The translations under genes and the position numbers were made by a program. Shown here piece by piece: positions 1 to 6,486 of a stretch of 14,001 bases of DNA; the stretch's first letter is position 1, and the number at the start of each line of letters is the position of its first letter. The notes under the pieces were generated by a model. It ran no database searches. It saw nothing but the letters and a program-made list of their open reading frames with translations, and was not told the origin of the DNA. The stretch covers positions 1-14,001 of the forward strand of contig URWZ01000016.1 of assembly GCA_900551625.1 (NCBI GenBank), in the 5' to 3' direction. This DNA is from an uncultured Collinsella sp. GTDB lineage: Bacteria; Actinomycetota; Coriobacteriia; Coriobacteriales; Coriobacteriaceae.

Positions 1-14
1 GACACGCATAAAAA

Positions 15-48
15 GCCTCCCATTTCTCATGTCCAAGAAATGGGAGGC
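15..48 (-). terminator. Hairpin with T-tract on the minus strand
   Basis: A perfect 13-bp inverted repeat (15-27 pairs with 36-48) encloses an 8-base loop. A run of A at 10-14 lies on its left side, so the classic hairpin-plus-U-tract reads leftward, on the minus strand. On the plus strand the hairpin is followed by AGTTCAG, with no U-tract. No leftward gene is visible just to its right, so the orientation is odd. It may act in both directions for a gene ending left of the window. Confidence 0.5.
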
Positions 49-102
49 AGTTCAGTAGCGATGGGGGGCGGTGGGACAAAAACGTCTCCACCTTCCACCT
101 GC

Positions 103-108
103 TACAAT
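103..108 (+). promoter_or_regulatory. Putative -10 box (TACAAT) of the dCMP deaminase gene
   Basis: TACAAT lies 34 bases before the preferred ATG at 143 and would give a leader of about 28 bases containing the GGAGGT Shine-Dalgarno site at 130-135. No good -35 box is seen at the right distance. Because this box lies inside the longer GTG-started reading frame (from 71), it supports the shorter start. Confidence 0.4.
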
Positions 109-142
109 GGGTCAAACTATTGCGATTTCGGAGGTGTCTGCC

Positions 143-667
143 ATGTCGGACGATCTTCATCAAACCACGTCGGGCAAGCGCCGCGACGTTATTAGCTGGG
201 ACGAGTTCTTTATGAGCGTGGCCATCGCCGCGCAGCGCCGCAGCAAGGACCCCAACACGCAGGTGGGCGCGTGCATCGCCAACACCAACCACCGCATCCT
301 TTCGGTGGGCTACAACGGTACGCCCTCGGCACTCAACGATGACTTTTTCCCGTGGGGCACGAGCGATGACCCGTTGCAGGACAAGCACAACTACGTAGTC
401 CATGCCGAGGCAAACGCCGTGCTCAACTACCGCGGCTCGCTCAAAGACCTTGAGGGTTCCACGGTCTACGTCACGCTGTTCCCGTGCCATGACTGCGCCA
501 AGATCCTGGCGCAGGTGGGCGTGGGCGAGGTTGTCTACCTGGACAATAAGTACGCCGACACCGACGACGGCCGCATCAGTCGCCGCATTCTCGACTCCTG
601 CGGCATCAGCTACCGCCAGGTTATCGTCGATGTCCACATCGGCACCGGGGAACAAACTCAGCAGTAG
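143..667 (+). CDS. dCMP deaminase-like cytidine/deoxycytidylate deaminase family protein
   Basis: Zinc-dependent deaminase of the deoxycytidylate deaminase (ComEB/Dcd-type) family, 174 residues. It probably converts dCMP to dUMP in the cytoplasm to feed thymidylate synthesis. The zinc-binding and catalytic signature is complete: His87-Ala-Glu89 (HAEANA), then Pro114-Cys115-His-Asp-Cys118, with the N-terminal helix and the NTQVGACI strand typical of the fold. The length matches the family. I chose ATG 143 because GGAGGT lies at 130-135; an in-frame GTG at 71 would add 24 unconserved residues, would lack a convincing ribosome site and would span the likely -10 box. In some gram-positive bacteria relatives sit in competence operons (comEB), but no competence genes are near, so a housekeeping role is likelier. 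The exact substrate cannot be read from sequence alone. Confidence 0.9.
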   Translation: MSDDLHQTTSGKRRDVISWDEFFMSVAIAAQRRSKDPNTQVGACIANTNHRILSVGYNGTPSALNDDFFPWGTSDDPLQDKHNYVVHAEANAVLNYRGSLKDLEGSTVYVTLFPCHDCAKILAQVGVGEVVYLDNKYADTDDGRISRRILDSCGISYRQVIVDVHIGTGEQTQQ

Positions 668-804
668 CGGCAGCGTGTGCTAGCGCCGGGCGTCGGCAAA
701 AGCAGCTAAAAAGCCCCGTCCCAAATTGACTGCTCGTGAAAGTCGTGTCCGCGCGCATGGACGGCTCGTGAGCGGGTACATGGCTGTAGTAACATAGCTC
801 TGTC

Positions 805-820
805 CGCGGGCGCGCCCGCG
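805..820. repeat. 16-bp perfect GC palindrome upstream of the Nfu-type gene
   Basis: Bases 805-820 are a perfect 16-bp palindrome made only of G and C (CGCGGGCGCGCCCGCG). It lies 22 bases before the GTG start of the NifU-C gene and just upstream of its AAAGGAG ribosome site. It could be an operator or a 5' leader hairpin. GC-rich genomes make such palindromes by chance, so the functional claim is weak. Confidence 0.3.
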
Positions 821-842
821 TTATTGTGAGAAAGGAGCCCCT

Positions 843-1121
843 GTGGCTGTTAACGAAGAGCTGCTTAAGAAGGTTCTTGAGGAGATCCGCCCCAACCTGC
901 AGGCTGACGGCGGCGATATGGAGTATGTGGGCGTCGACGACGAGGGCGTCGTCCAGCTTGAGCTTCAGGGTGCCTGCGCCGGCTGCCCTATGAGCGCACT
1001 GACCCTGTCCATGGGTATCGAGCGTATCCTCAAGGAGCATGTGCCCGGCGTTACGCGTGTCGAGCAGGTCAACGCCTCCGGCGAGGCCGAGGATCTGTAC
1101 GACGAGTATGCGCCGTTCTAA
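843..1121 (+). CDS. NifU C-terminal domain (Nfu-type) iron-sulfur carrier protein
   Basis: Stand-alone NifU C-terminal (Nfu) domain, 92 residues, the usual size for one-domain versions. These proteins bind a 4Fe-4S cluster between two subunits and pass it to client enzymes in the cytoplasm. The sequence shows the family hallmarks: an N-terminal helix ending in RPNLQADGGD (residues 16-25) and the cluster-binding Cys45-Ala-Gly-Cys48-Pro motif followed by MSALTLSMGIERIL. Translation starts at GTG 843, with AAAGGAG at 831-837 placed 5 bases ahead. The C-terminal end is acidic. The next gene, lgt, follows after about 110 bases that contain a hairpin, so the two may be separate units. No SUF or ISC genes are in the window. 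Confidence 0.93.
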   Translation: MAVNEELLKKVLEEIRPNLQADGGDMEYVGVDDEGVVQLELQGACAGCPMSALTLSMGIERILKEHVPGVTRVEQVNASGEAEDLYDEYAPF

Positions 1122-1170
1122 GATGCGAAAGCTGCGGGCGATGTGCTCCGCATAGACGTCACGCCCAAAT

Positions 1171-1205
1171 ATGCGGCTGCGAGCGCAAGGCCCGCGGCCG
1201 CATTT
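1171..1205 (+). terminator. Weak Rho-independent terminator between the Nfu gene and lgt
   Basis: Bases 1171-1181 and 1193-1203 form an 11-bp stem with one G-U pair and an 11-base loop. Only a short T run (1203-1205, then GT) follows, so it is a weak terminator or a leader hairpin before lgt, whose ribosome site AGGGAG starts at 1212. Confidence 0.45.
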
Positions 1206-1230
1206 GTATGTAGGGAGCAAGGGGACCGAT

Positions 1231-2052
1231 ATGCTCAACGACCTCTACCATATGCTTGATCCCGTCGCGATTTCGGCGGGGCCCATCACCATCTACTGGT
1301 ACGGCTTGGCCTACGTGGTCGGCGCTCTGCTCACGGCGGTCGTCATGTATCGCACGCAGCGTCGCTGGGGTTTCGACATTACGGTCGACGACCTGACGAG
1401 CGTCGTGGTCGGTGTGGTCTTTGGCCTTATCATTGGCGCCCGCCTGTTCTACGTCATCTTTTACGGTGATGGCTACTACTGGGCGCATCCGCTCGAGATC
1501 TTCGCCACCAACGAAGGCGGCATGAGTTTCCACGGCGGCCTGGTGGGCGGCATCATCGGTGGCGTGCTCGTGTGCCGTATGTACAAGCTCGATGCCTGGA
1601 CTATCGCCGACCTTGCCGTTATCGGTGCTCCGCTGGCCCTGTGCCTGGGGCGCTGCGCCAACTTTGTCAACGGCGAGCTGTGGGGCAAGCCGACCGATCT
1701 GCCCTGGGGTGTGATCTTCGGCGGCGCCGCGGGCGATATGCCGCGCCATCCCTCCCAGCTCTACGAGGCGTTTCTTGAGGGCGTCGTGCTCTTCTGTATT
1801 TTGCAGGTGCTCAGCCGCAAAAAGCCGCTGCTGCCTCAGGGTACGTTTATGGGCGTGTTCGTGATGGGGTACGGCATCGTCCGCTTTCTCGTTGAGTTCG
1901 TGCGCGTGCCCGATGCCCAGCTGGGCTATCTGCTGGGCGGCGTCATCACCATGGGTCAGCTGCTGAGCCTGCCGCTCGTAATCGCAGGACTGGCGCTCAT
2001 CATCTTCGCCCGACACCGCAATCGCCCCCAGCGCATCTACCTCGACGCCTAG
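1231..2052 (+). CDS. lgt: Prolipoprotein diacylglyceryl transferase Lgt
   Basis: Integral membrane enzyme, 273 residues, that transfers a diacylglyceryl group from phosphatidylglycerol to the lipobox cysteine of prolipoproteins, the first step of lipoprotein maturation. Family signatures are intact: IYWYGLAYVVG near the N-terminus (21-31), SFHGGLVGG with His101, the Lgt signature around Gly140-Arg141 (GRCANFVNGELWG, with Asn144 and Glu149), RHPSQLYEA (172-180) and the late MGQLLSLP (241-248). About seven hydrophobic segments are visible, and the length is normal. The ATG at 1231 is preferred: AGGGAG at 1212-1217 and GGGGA nearer the start precede it, and it begins the conserved N-terminus. 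An upstream in-frame start at 1171 would lie inside the hairpin region. The gene ends 11 bases before a repeat hairpin that probably terminates it. Confidence 0.96.
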   Translation: MLNDLYHMLDPVAISAGPITIYWYGLAYVVGALLTAVVMYRTQRRWGFDITVDDLTSVVVGVVFGLIIGARLFYVIFYGDGYYWAHPLEIFATNEGGMSFHGGLVGGIIGGVLVCRMYKLDAWTIADLAVIGAPLALCLGRCANFVNGELWGKPTDLPWGVIFGGAAGDMPRHPSQLYEAFLEGVVLFCILQVLSRKKPLLPQGTFMGVFVMGYGIVRFLVEFVRVPDAQLGYLLGGVITMGQLLSLPLVIAGLALIIFARHRNRPQRIYLDA

Positions 2053-2063
2053 CCACCACATGT

Positions 2064-2099
2064 CACCACAAGGGGGACAGGCACCTTTGTGGTGGTTTT
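2064..2099 (+). repeat. GGGACAGG-family hairpin repeat, likely lgt terminator
   Basis: CACCACAA (2064-2071) pairs perfectly with TTGTGGTG (2087-2094), with a loop carrying GGGGGACAGGCACC, followed by GTTTT. It starts 12 bases after the lgt stop and looks like a terminator. The GGGACAGG core recurs at 2157-2164 (minus strand), 4400-4407 and 7019-7026, which marks it as a member of a dispersed REP-like family. Confidence 0.6.
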
Positions 2100-2122
2100 G
2101 CCGGGCAACGATGACAGAACCG

Positions 2123-2178
2123 TAACGTTTCCCCAGATAAAACCTGCCAAAATAAACCTGTCCCTTTTTGGCAGGTTT
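2123..2178 (-). repeat. REP-like dispersed element, copy A (inverted relative to 7006-7061)
   Basis: A perfect 13-bp inverted repeat (2140-2152 with 2166-2178) encloses a 13-base loop holding ACCTGTCCCT. The whole 56-base stretch, read on the minus strand, matches 7006-7061 with about five mismatches by eye. It ends 20 bases before the GTG start of the DUF6020-like gene, just ahead of its AGAAAGG ribosome site, so its hairpin is probably in the leader or promoter region of that gene. Confidence 0.65.
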
Positions 2179-2197
2179 CTAGAAAGGCTTTCGGACT

Positions 2198-4381
2198 GTG
2201 AAGGATTCCGACCTCTCCACAACGGCTGCGCGCGACGCTGCCCGCATCGTCTGGTTTAAGCGCTACCCCGCCAAGCAGACGCTCATCGCATTTTTGCTCG
2301 CGCTGTTGGCGACCACGGCGTTTTCCATCGATCCCGCCCCGGTGTCGAGCAACGCAGTCTTGGCGATTGACCCCAAAGCCTCGGGCATGCTGTACGTGTG
2401 CTACGAGGTGCTCCTCTCGTTTGCCGGCCATACCGACGCGGTCATGCTGCTTGCGCTTGCCTGCCTGCTTACGCTGCCGTTTCGCTACGTATTCTTTGGC
2501 CGCGGTGACGCTTGGCGCCCGTCGGTCGTGCTGCCATCGCTGTTCTTTGCCGTTTGCATGGTGTTCGGCCGTAGCTACGACCTTACCGATTCGGCAGAGA
2601 TTGTGCTGGGCGACAAGGCACGCGTTATCTGCGCCTGGATTGGCGGCGCGGGCTGGATGCTTCTGGCGATTGTGGCCTTCTATCTGGCTTTTGAGTTTTT
2701 GGATTGGTTGAGCTCCCGCCGCATTCCGTTTTCGGAGACCCACTTTGGCCGCGTGTGGCGTGTTGCCCACGCCGTGCTCTCGGTCCATCCCTTTGTCGGG
2801 CCGTTTCTTGTGCTCATGATTGCCTGGGCGCCCACGCTTATCGCCTCGCTGCCCGGCCTCTTTATGGGAGATACGGGCGCGCAGATCCGCCAATGGTTCA
2901 ACTACCCCAACGGCACGAGCGATTACCTGCGCCTGCTTAACCCCAACGTGCTGCTCAACGGCCATCATCCGGTGGTGCACACGGCCATCATCGGCTCGTG
3001 CGTGCAACTGGGGCTTTCGCTGTTCAATAGCGCCAATGCGGGCCTTGCCATCTACACCTGTGCCCAATTTGTCATCACGGCCGCCTGCATGGCCTATTCC
3101 ATATCGTCGCTGCGCAAGCTGGGCGTGAGCCTGCCGGTCCGTGGCGTCACCTTGCTGTTCTTTGCGTTTATGCCGATGTTCTCCAACTATGCGGCGCTGC
3201 TGACCAAAGACGTGCTGTTTGCCGATGCGTTTTTGGTGCTGCTCGTTCAGACCGTCAAGCTCGTGGCATGTGGCCTGCCCCGTCGCGATGCCAATGCCAA
3301 GCGCGCGGGCGAACAGGCGCCTGTGCTCTTTGCACGCCACGACTGGCTGTTGCTCGTGCTGGGTGCCATGGGTTCCACGTTTTTGCGCAATGGCGGCCTG
3401 GTCTTTCCGTTGGCGGCCTGCGTGATTGCGGCGGCGTTTTGCGCTTGGGACGCGCATGTGGCCCGTCGCGTGGCCAAACAGTCTGGCGTCACGCCCTCGT
3501 ACGCCACGCCACGCTTCCGCTGGGTCGGCGTGCTCGCAGTGCTTGCGCTCTGCCTTGTCTCCAACATGTATTTCACCAAGGTCTTTATGCCGGCGCACGA
3601 TATCACGCCGGGCTCCAAGCGCGAGATCCTCTCGATTCCGTTTCAGCAGACGGCGCGCTTCGTCCAAAAGCACGACGGCCTCAACTCGGGTGTCAACCCC
3701 ACGGTTAAGGAGGACGGCACCATCGTGGAGGCTCCTTGCGACGGCTTGGTGACCGACGAAGAGCGTGCCGTGATTGACCGTGTGCTCAAGTACGAGAATC
3801 TGGGCCGCCGTTACAACCCGGATAAGTCCGATGCCGTCAAGAACTGCTTTAACGAGTACGCCTCGCAGGAGGACATCAAGGCCTATTTTGAGGTGTGGGC
3901 CCAGATGTTCAAAAAGGACCCCGAGTGCTATATCTCGGCGCTCGTCAATAACTACTACGGGTACTTCTATCCGAGCGCTCGCGATGCGTGGGTCTACAGC
4001 ACGGCGCGCAGTGCCGAGATCATGGCGAAGCCCGATAACCTCAAGTACTTTGACTTCCATCCGGTCGACAGCAAAGCCGTGCGCTGGTGCGACCACCTGA
4101 TTAACCTGTACCGCGTGGCGGTGCAGCGCATCCCGTTTATCTCGCTCACCATGAGCTCGGCCACCTACGTGTGGATCATGATCTCCGTAGTGGTCTACCT
4201 GTTGCGCCGCCATTCGTGGCGCGCGCTGGCCATCTGGATACCGCTGCTGGGCGTGCTCGCCGTGTGCCTGATCGGTCCCTGCAACGGCTCGACCTACATG
4301 CGCTACCTGTACCCGGTCATCGCATGCATGCCTTTTGCCATCGGTGCCACGATCACCCGCAGCGACCTCCTCTGGGCCTAG
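2198..4381 (+). CDS. Large multi-pass membrane protein, DUF6020-like
   Basis: A 727-residue polytopic membrane protein with about ten or more hydrophobic segments (for example residues 28-43, 83-100, 152-170, 203-222, 310-332 and several after 630). It also has a long hydrophilic, probably external region at about 475-630. I recognise it as resembling the DUF6020 family found in gut Actinobacteria and Firmicutes. The features are SLPGLFMGDTGAQIRQW (residues 217-233, with Asp225), GHHPVVHT (255-262) and TKDVLF (336-341). An acidic residue after the first membrane loop, a HHP motif and a large external loop recall GT-C type lipid-linked glycosyltransferases, but that is inference and no substrate can be named. 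Translation starts at GTG 2198 after AGAAAGG (2181-2187). It stands alone, with repeat elements on both sides and no glycan biosynthesis genes nearby. Confidence 0.7.
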   Translation: MKDSDLSTTAARDAARIVWFKRYPAKQTLIAFLLALLATTAFSIDPAPVSSNAVLAIDPKASGMLYVCYEVLLSFAGHTDAVMLLALACLLTLPFRYVFFGRGDAWRPSVVLPSLFFAVCMVFGRSYDLTDSAEIVLGDKARVICAWIGGAGWMLLAIVAFYLAFEFLDWLSSRRIPFSETHFGRVWRVAHAVLSVHPFVGPFLVLMIAWAPTLIASLPGLFMGDTGAQIRQWFNYPNGTSDYLRLLNPNVLLNGHHPVVHTAIIGSCVQLGLSLFNSANAGLAIYTCAQFVITAACMAYSISSLRKLGVSLPVRGVTLLFFAFMPMFSNYAALLTKDVLFADAFLVLLVQTVKLVACGLPRRDANAKRAGEQAPVLFARHDWLLLVLGAMGSTFLRNGGLVFPLAACVIAAAFCAWDAHVARRVAKQSGVTPSYATPRFRWVGVLAVLALCLVSNMYFTKVFMPAHDITPGSKREILSIPFQQTARFVQKHDGLNSGVNPTVKEDGTIVEAPCDGLVTDEERAVIDRVLKYENLGRRYNPDKSDAVKNCFNEYASQEDIKAYFEVWAQMFKKDPECYISALVNNYYGYFYPSARDAWVYSTARSAEIMAKPDNLKYFDFHPVDSKAVRWCDHLINLYRVAVQRIPFISLTMSSATYVWIMISVVVYLLRRHSWRALAIWIPLLGVLAVCLIGPCNGSTYMRYLYPVIACMPFAIGATITRSDLLWA

Positions 4382-4398
4382 CCCAAGATTGGTATATC

Positions 4399-4420
4399 GG
4401 GGACAGGTTGCTTTGCCCCA
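4399..4420 (+). repeat. Partial GGGGACAGG repeat element
   Basis: GGGGACAGG at 4399-4407, followed by TTGCTTTGCCCC, repeats the core seen in the hairpins near 2072 and 7019, here without a clear left arm. GGGG at the left and CCCC at the right can pair over a short distance. It lies 18 bases after the DUF6020-like stop codon and looks like a degraded member of the same family. Confidence 0.45.
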
Positions 4421-4428
4421 ACGGCTTG

Positions 4429-4491
4429 TATCATCACGACGCCTTCATTTTGGGGTTTATCTCGCAGGCCAGTAGGTATATCATAACGACG
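4429..4491. repeat. Pair of 13-bp direct repeats 50 bp apart upstream of yebC
   Basis: TATCATCACGACG (4429-4441) and TATCATAACGACG (4479-4491) differ at one base, and their starts are exactly 50 bp apart. Both lie in the 171-bp gap upstream of yebC. Paired regulator sites or remnants of a small duplication are possible. No clear -35/-10 pair was found around them. Confidence 0.4.
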
Positions 4492-4552
4492 TTTGTTTAT
4501 ATTGCCCGAGCATTCACGCTGGGCTTTAGGTCGAAACCGATAGGAGACACGT

Positions 4553-5359
4553 ATGTCCGGACACTCTAAGTGGGCCACAACCAAGCATCGTAAGGGCGCG
4601 CAGGACGCCAAGCGTTCCGCCCTCTTCTCCAAGCTGAGCCGCAACATCACCGTTGCTGCCCGTCTCGGCGGTGACCCGCTGCCCGAGAACAACGCCAGCC
4701 TCGCCGCTGCCGTCGCTAAGGCCAAGGCTCAGTCCATGCCTAAGGACAAGATTAAGTCCGCTATCGATAAGGCCTTTGGTTCGGGTGCCGACGCCGCCGT
4801 CTACGAGAACATCGTGTACGAGGGCTACGGTCCCGCCGGTGTCGCCGTCTACGTCGACTGCCTGACCGACAACCGGAACCGCACCGCTGCTGATGTCCGT
4901 TCCGCCTTTTCCCACGCTGGTGGCAACCTGGGCACCTCCGGCTCCGTCGCCTTCCAGTTTGAGCGCAAGGGCCAGATCGTCGTCGCCAAGGAGATCCTGG
5001 ACGAGAACGCCAAGAAGGAGACCATGATCGCCAACGGTGCTGCCGGTGACGAGGATGAGTTCATGATGGCCATCGCCGAGGCCGGTGGCGAGGACTACGA
5101 GGACGCCGGCGAGGAGTGGATCGTCTGGACTACTGCCAACGAGGTCATGGCTGTCTCCAAGGCGCTCGAGGAGCAGGGCGTCCAGGTCAAGGGCTCCGAG
5201 ACCACCATGGTCCCGACCACCCCGACCGAGGTCTCCGGTGCCGACGCCAAGAAGGTTCAGCGCCTCATCGACCGTCTTGAGGAGCTCGACGACGTCCAGG
5301 ACGTCTACAGCACCATGGACATGACCGACGAGGTCATCGCTGCCCTCGAGGAGGAGTAG
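4553..5359 (+). CDS. yebC: YebC/PmpR (TACO1) family protein
   Basis: A 268-residue cytoplasmic protein of the YebC/TACO1 family. Older annotation calls these DNA-binding regulators; work on the family also supports a role at the ribosome in easing translation stalls. The N-terminal signature MSGHSKWATTKHRKG and the following KRSALFSKLSRNI are diagnostic. Also typical are MPKDKIKSAIDKA, YEGYGPAGVAVYVDCLTDNRNRT and the GGNLGTSGSVAFQF strand. It is some 20 residues longer than the common ~245, mainly an acidic segment near 180-190 and an acidic C-terminus. AGGAG lies at 4542-4546. Codon use is unlike its neighbours: nearly all Ala codons are GCC or GCT, all Lys are AAG and GCG is rare, which suggests strong translation. 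ruvC/ruvA/ruvB, frequent neighbours elsewhere, are absent here. A hairpin terminator follows at 5429. Confidence 0.96.
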   Translation: MSGHSKWATTKHRKGAQDAKRSALFSKLSRNITVAARLGGDPLPENNASLAAAVAKAKAQSMPKDKIKSAIDKAFGSGADAAVYENIVYEGYGPAGVAVYVDCLTDNRNRTAADVRSAFSHAGGNLGTSGSVAFQFERKGQIVVAKEILDENAKKETMIANGAAGDEDEFMMAIAEAGGEDYEDAGEEWIVWTTANEVMAVSKALEEQGVQVKGSETTMVPTTPTEVSGADAKKVQRLIDRLEELDDVQDVYSTMDMTDEVIAALEEE

Positions 5360-5428
5360 CGCCCGCACGGATTGAGCCGTGCATATCTGGGCATAATGAA
5401 GCGAGCATGCAAGCCTCGTGGAATAGAT

Positions 5429-5470
5429 GAGCCGGATTCGCGTGCAATGAGGCACCGGACCCGGCTCTTT
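5429..5470 (+). terminator. Terminator of yebC
   Basis: GAGCCGG (5429-5435) pairs with CCGGCTC (5461-5467), and an inner GTGC/GCAC helix (5442-5445 with 5452-5455) stacks inside. TTTT follows from 5468. It lies 70 bases after the yebC stop. The T-tract runs directly into the TATAAT box at 5471. Confidence 0.7.
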
Positions 5471-5476
5471 TATAAT
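5471..5476 (+). promoter_or_regulatory. Consensus -10 box for the amaP-DUF2273-asp23 operon
   Basis: A perfect TATAAT lies 51 bases before the amaP start and overlaps the end of the preceding terminator. No consensus -35 is present 16-18 bases upstream, because that space is the terminator stem. Either an activator or a relaxed -35 is used, or the box is just part of the AT-rich terminator tail. Confidence 0.45.
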
Positions 5477-5526
5477 GATGCGAATCGTTTTGCATTCCTT
5501 GGATCGAGATTTGAAGGGAGCGCCGC

Positions 5527-6072
5527 ATGCGCGTGCTCAAACGAGCCCTGGCGATCGTGTATCTTGTCGCCGCCGTTGTGGCGCTGGGTACGTTGGTCTG
5601 CCAGTTTTGGGGGCCATATACCTATCGCTTTATGCTGCTGATGCGCGATCCGCTGCCTCGCATCGTTGTTACGGCGTGCGGCGGTGTCGTGGCGCTCGGC
5701 GTGCTCGTGTGTTTCTTTCGCCTGATGTTTGCTCGTCGCGAGCCGTCCTGCGTGCATCCGGCGGGGGAGCGTAATATCGAGGTCACGCTCGCCGCCCTCT
5801 CCTCGTGTGCTCGCACCGCGGCAGAGCGCGACGACCGCGTGATGGTCGAGCATGTCGAGGCGCGCGTGCAGGGCTCCGACGAATCGCGCGTCCGTTTTAA
5901 GGTCGACGCCATCGCGCTCGACGACCGGGATGTGGCCTCCCTTGCAGCCGCGATGCAGCAACGTATCGAGGAGGCCTGCGACACCATGCTCGGCACGCCG
6001 GGCACGACTGTGCGCGTTCGTTTTTTACCGTCCAAGACTACCGTCCAGACCGTGGAGGTTTCCGGTGAGTGA
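5527..6072 (+). CDS. amaP: AmaP-like alkaline shock membrane anchor protein
   Basis: A 181-residue protein with two N-terminal membrane helices (about 7-27 and 47-66) and a cytoplasmic C-terminal half that resembles the Asp23 fold. Examples are NIEVTLAALSSCARTAAE and the strand RVRFKVDAIAL, followed by an amphipathic helix with MQQRIEEAC and the strand VRVRFLPS. This architecture and the following DUF2273 and Asp23 genes identify it as AmaP-like; in Staphylococcus AmaP tethers Asp23 to the membrane. GGGAG at 5516-5520 precedes the ATG by 6 bases. The stop overlaps the next gene by 8 bases, so translation is likely coupled. Sequence conservation is low in this family, so the name rests partly on context. 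Confidence 0.8.
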   Translation: MRVLKRALAIVYLVAAVVALGTLVCQFWGPYTYRFMLLMRDPLPRIVVTACGGVVALGVLVCFFRLMFARREPSCVHPAGERNIEVTLAALSSCARTAAERDDRVMVEHVEARVQGSDESRVRFKVDAIALDDRDVASLAAAMQQRIEEACDTMLGTPGTTVRVRFLPSKTTVQTVEVSGE

Positions 6073-6442
6073 TACCAATCAAGACAAGACCGTCCGCACT
6101 CCGCGCCTGACTATCGATCAGAGCGCCGCGCCGGCTAGCGAGGTCGTCGATCCCAAGGTGGAGGGTACCGAGTCGCATGACGCGGTCGCCAATGATTTTG
6201 ATGAGGCCATGGGTCTCATCAAGGGTACGGGGGCAGCCATCTGGAGCTATGCCGTCCGTCATCCCAATACCACGCTTGGAGCCGTCGCTGGTTTTGTGCT
6301 CGCCGTACTGGTGCTCACGCTCGGCCTGTGGGACACGCTCGTCATCGCATTCTTTGTACTGATCGGCGCCGTGATTGGCCAGATCCGTGACGGCGAGAAC
6401 GGGATCGTCAACTTCTTCGGTCGTCTGTTTAGCGGCCGCTAG
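6065..6442 (+). CDS. DUF2273 family small membrane protein
   Basis: A 125-residue protein with a hydrophilic N-terminal part of about 65 residues and two close membrane helices (about 70-88 and 89-107). These are followed by GQIRDGENGIVNFFGRLF, typical of DUF2273 proteins of Asp23 operons. The start is GTG 6065, inside the last codons of amaP (overlap 6065-6072), with GGAGG at 6054-6058. The open frame continues upstream, but those residues are just the other frame of amaP. The N-terminal hydrophilic region (residues 1-60) is longer than the mostly two-helix family core and contains a predicted amphipathic stretch around FDEAMGLIKGTGAAIWSY. It probably forms part of a membrane complex with AmaP and Asp23. 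Confidence 0.85.
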   Translation: MSDTNQDKTVRTPRLTIDQSAAPASEVVDPKVEGTESHDAVANDFDEAMGLIKGTGAAIWSYAVRHPNTTLGAVAGFVLAVLVLTLGLWDTLVIAFFVLIGAVIGQIRDGENGIVNFFGRLFSGR

Positions 6443-6453
6443 TATGTATTCGA

Positions 6454-6471
6454 CCGCCGCGTGTGCGGCGG
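6454..6471 (+). other. Intercistronic hairpin before asp23
   Basis: CCGCCGC (6454-6460) pairs perfectly with GCGGCGG (6465-6471) around a GTGT loop, between the DUF2273 stop and the AAGGAGG ribosome site (6476-6482) of asp23. There is no U-tract, so it is not a terminator. It could stabilise or process the mRNA and allow asp23 to be made in larger amounts than the two membrane partners. Confidence 0.5.
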
Positions 6472-6486
6472 GCATAAGGAGGAACC

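Noticed and set aside
71..142. N-terminal extension of the dCMP deaminase from GTG 71
   Set aside because: A -10-like box and the GGAGGT ribosome site lie inside it, and the conserved domain begins after ATG 143.
680..842. Possible promoter TTGACT at 726-731 with a -10 upstream of the Nfu gene
   Set aside because: No -10 box at 16-18 bases from it; TAACAT at 790-795 has no -35 partner, so no promoter is claimed.
621..1238. Leftward open frame opposite the end of the deaminase gene and the Nfu gene
   Set aside because: It is antisense to the convincing Nfu gene with its CxxC motif and has no homology of its own that I recognise.
2063..4213. A long leftward open frame opposite the DUF6020-like gene
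   Set aside because: It is a GC-rich antisense shadow: rich in His/Arg/Gln, with no motifs or ribosome site, while the + strand frame has clear membrane segments and motifs.
4526..5455. A leftward open frame opposite yebC, Leu/Gly/Val-rich
   Set aside because: Mirror of the codon-biased yebC gene with no independent signal.
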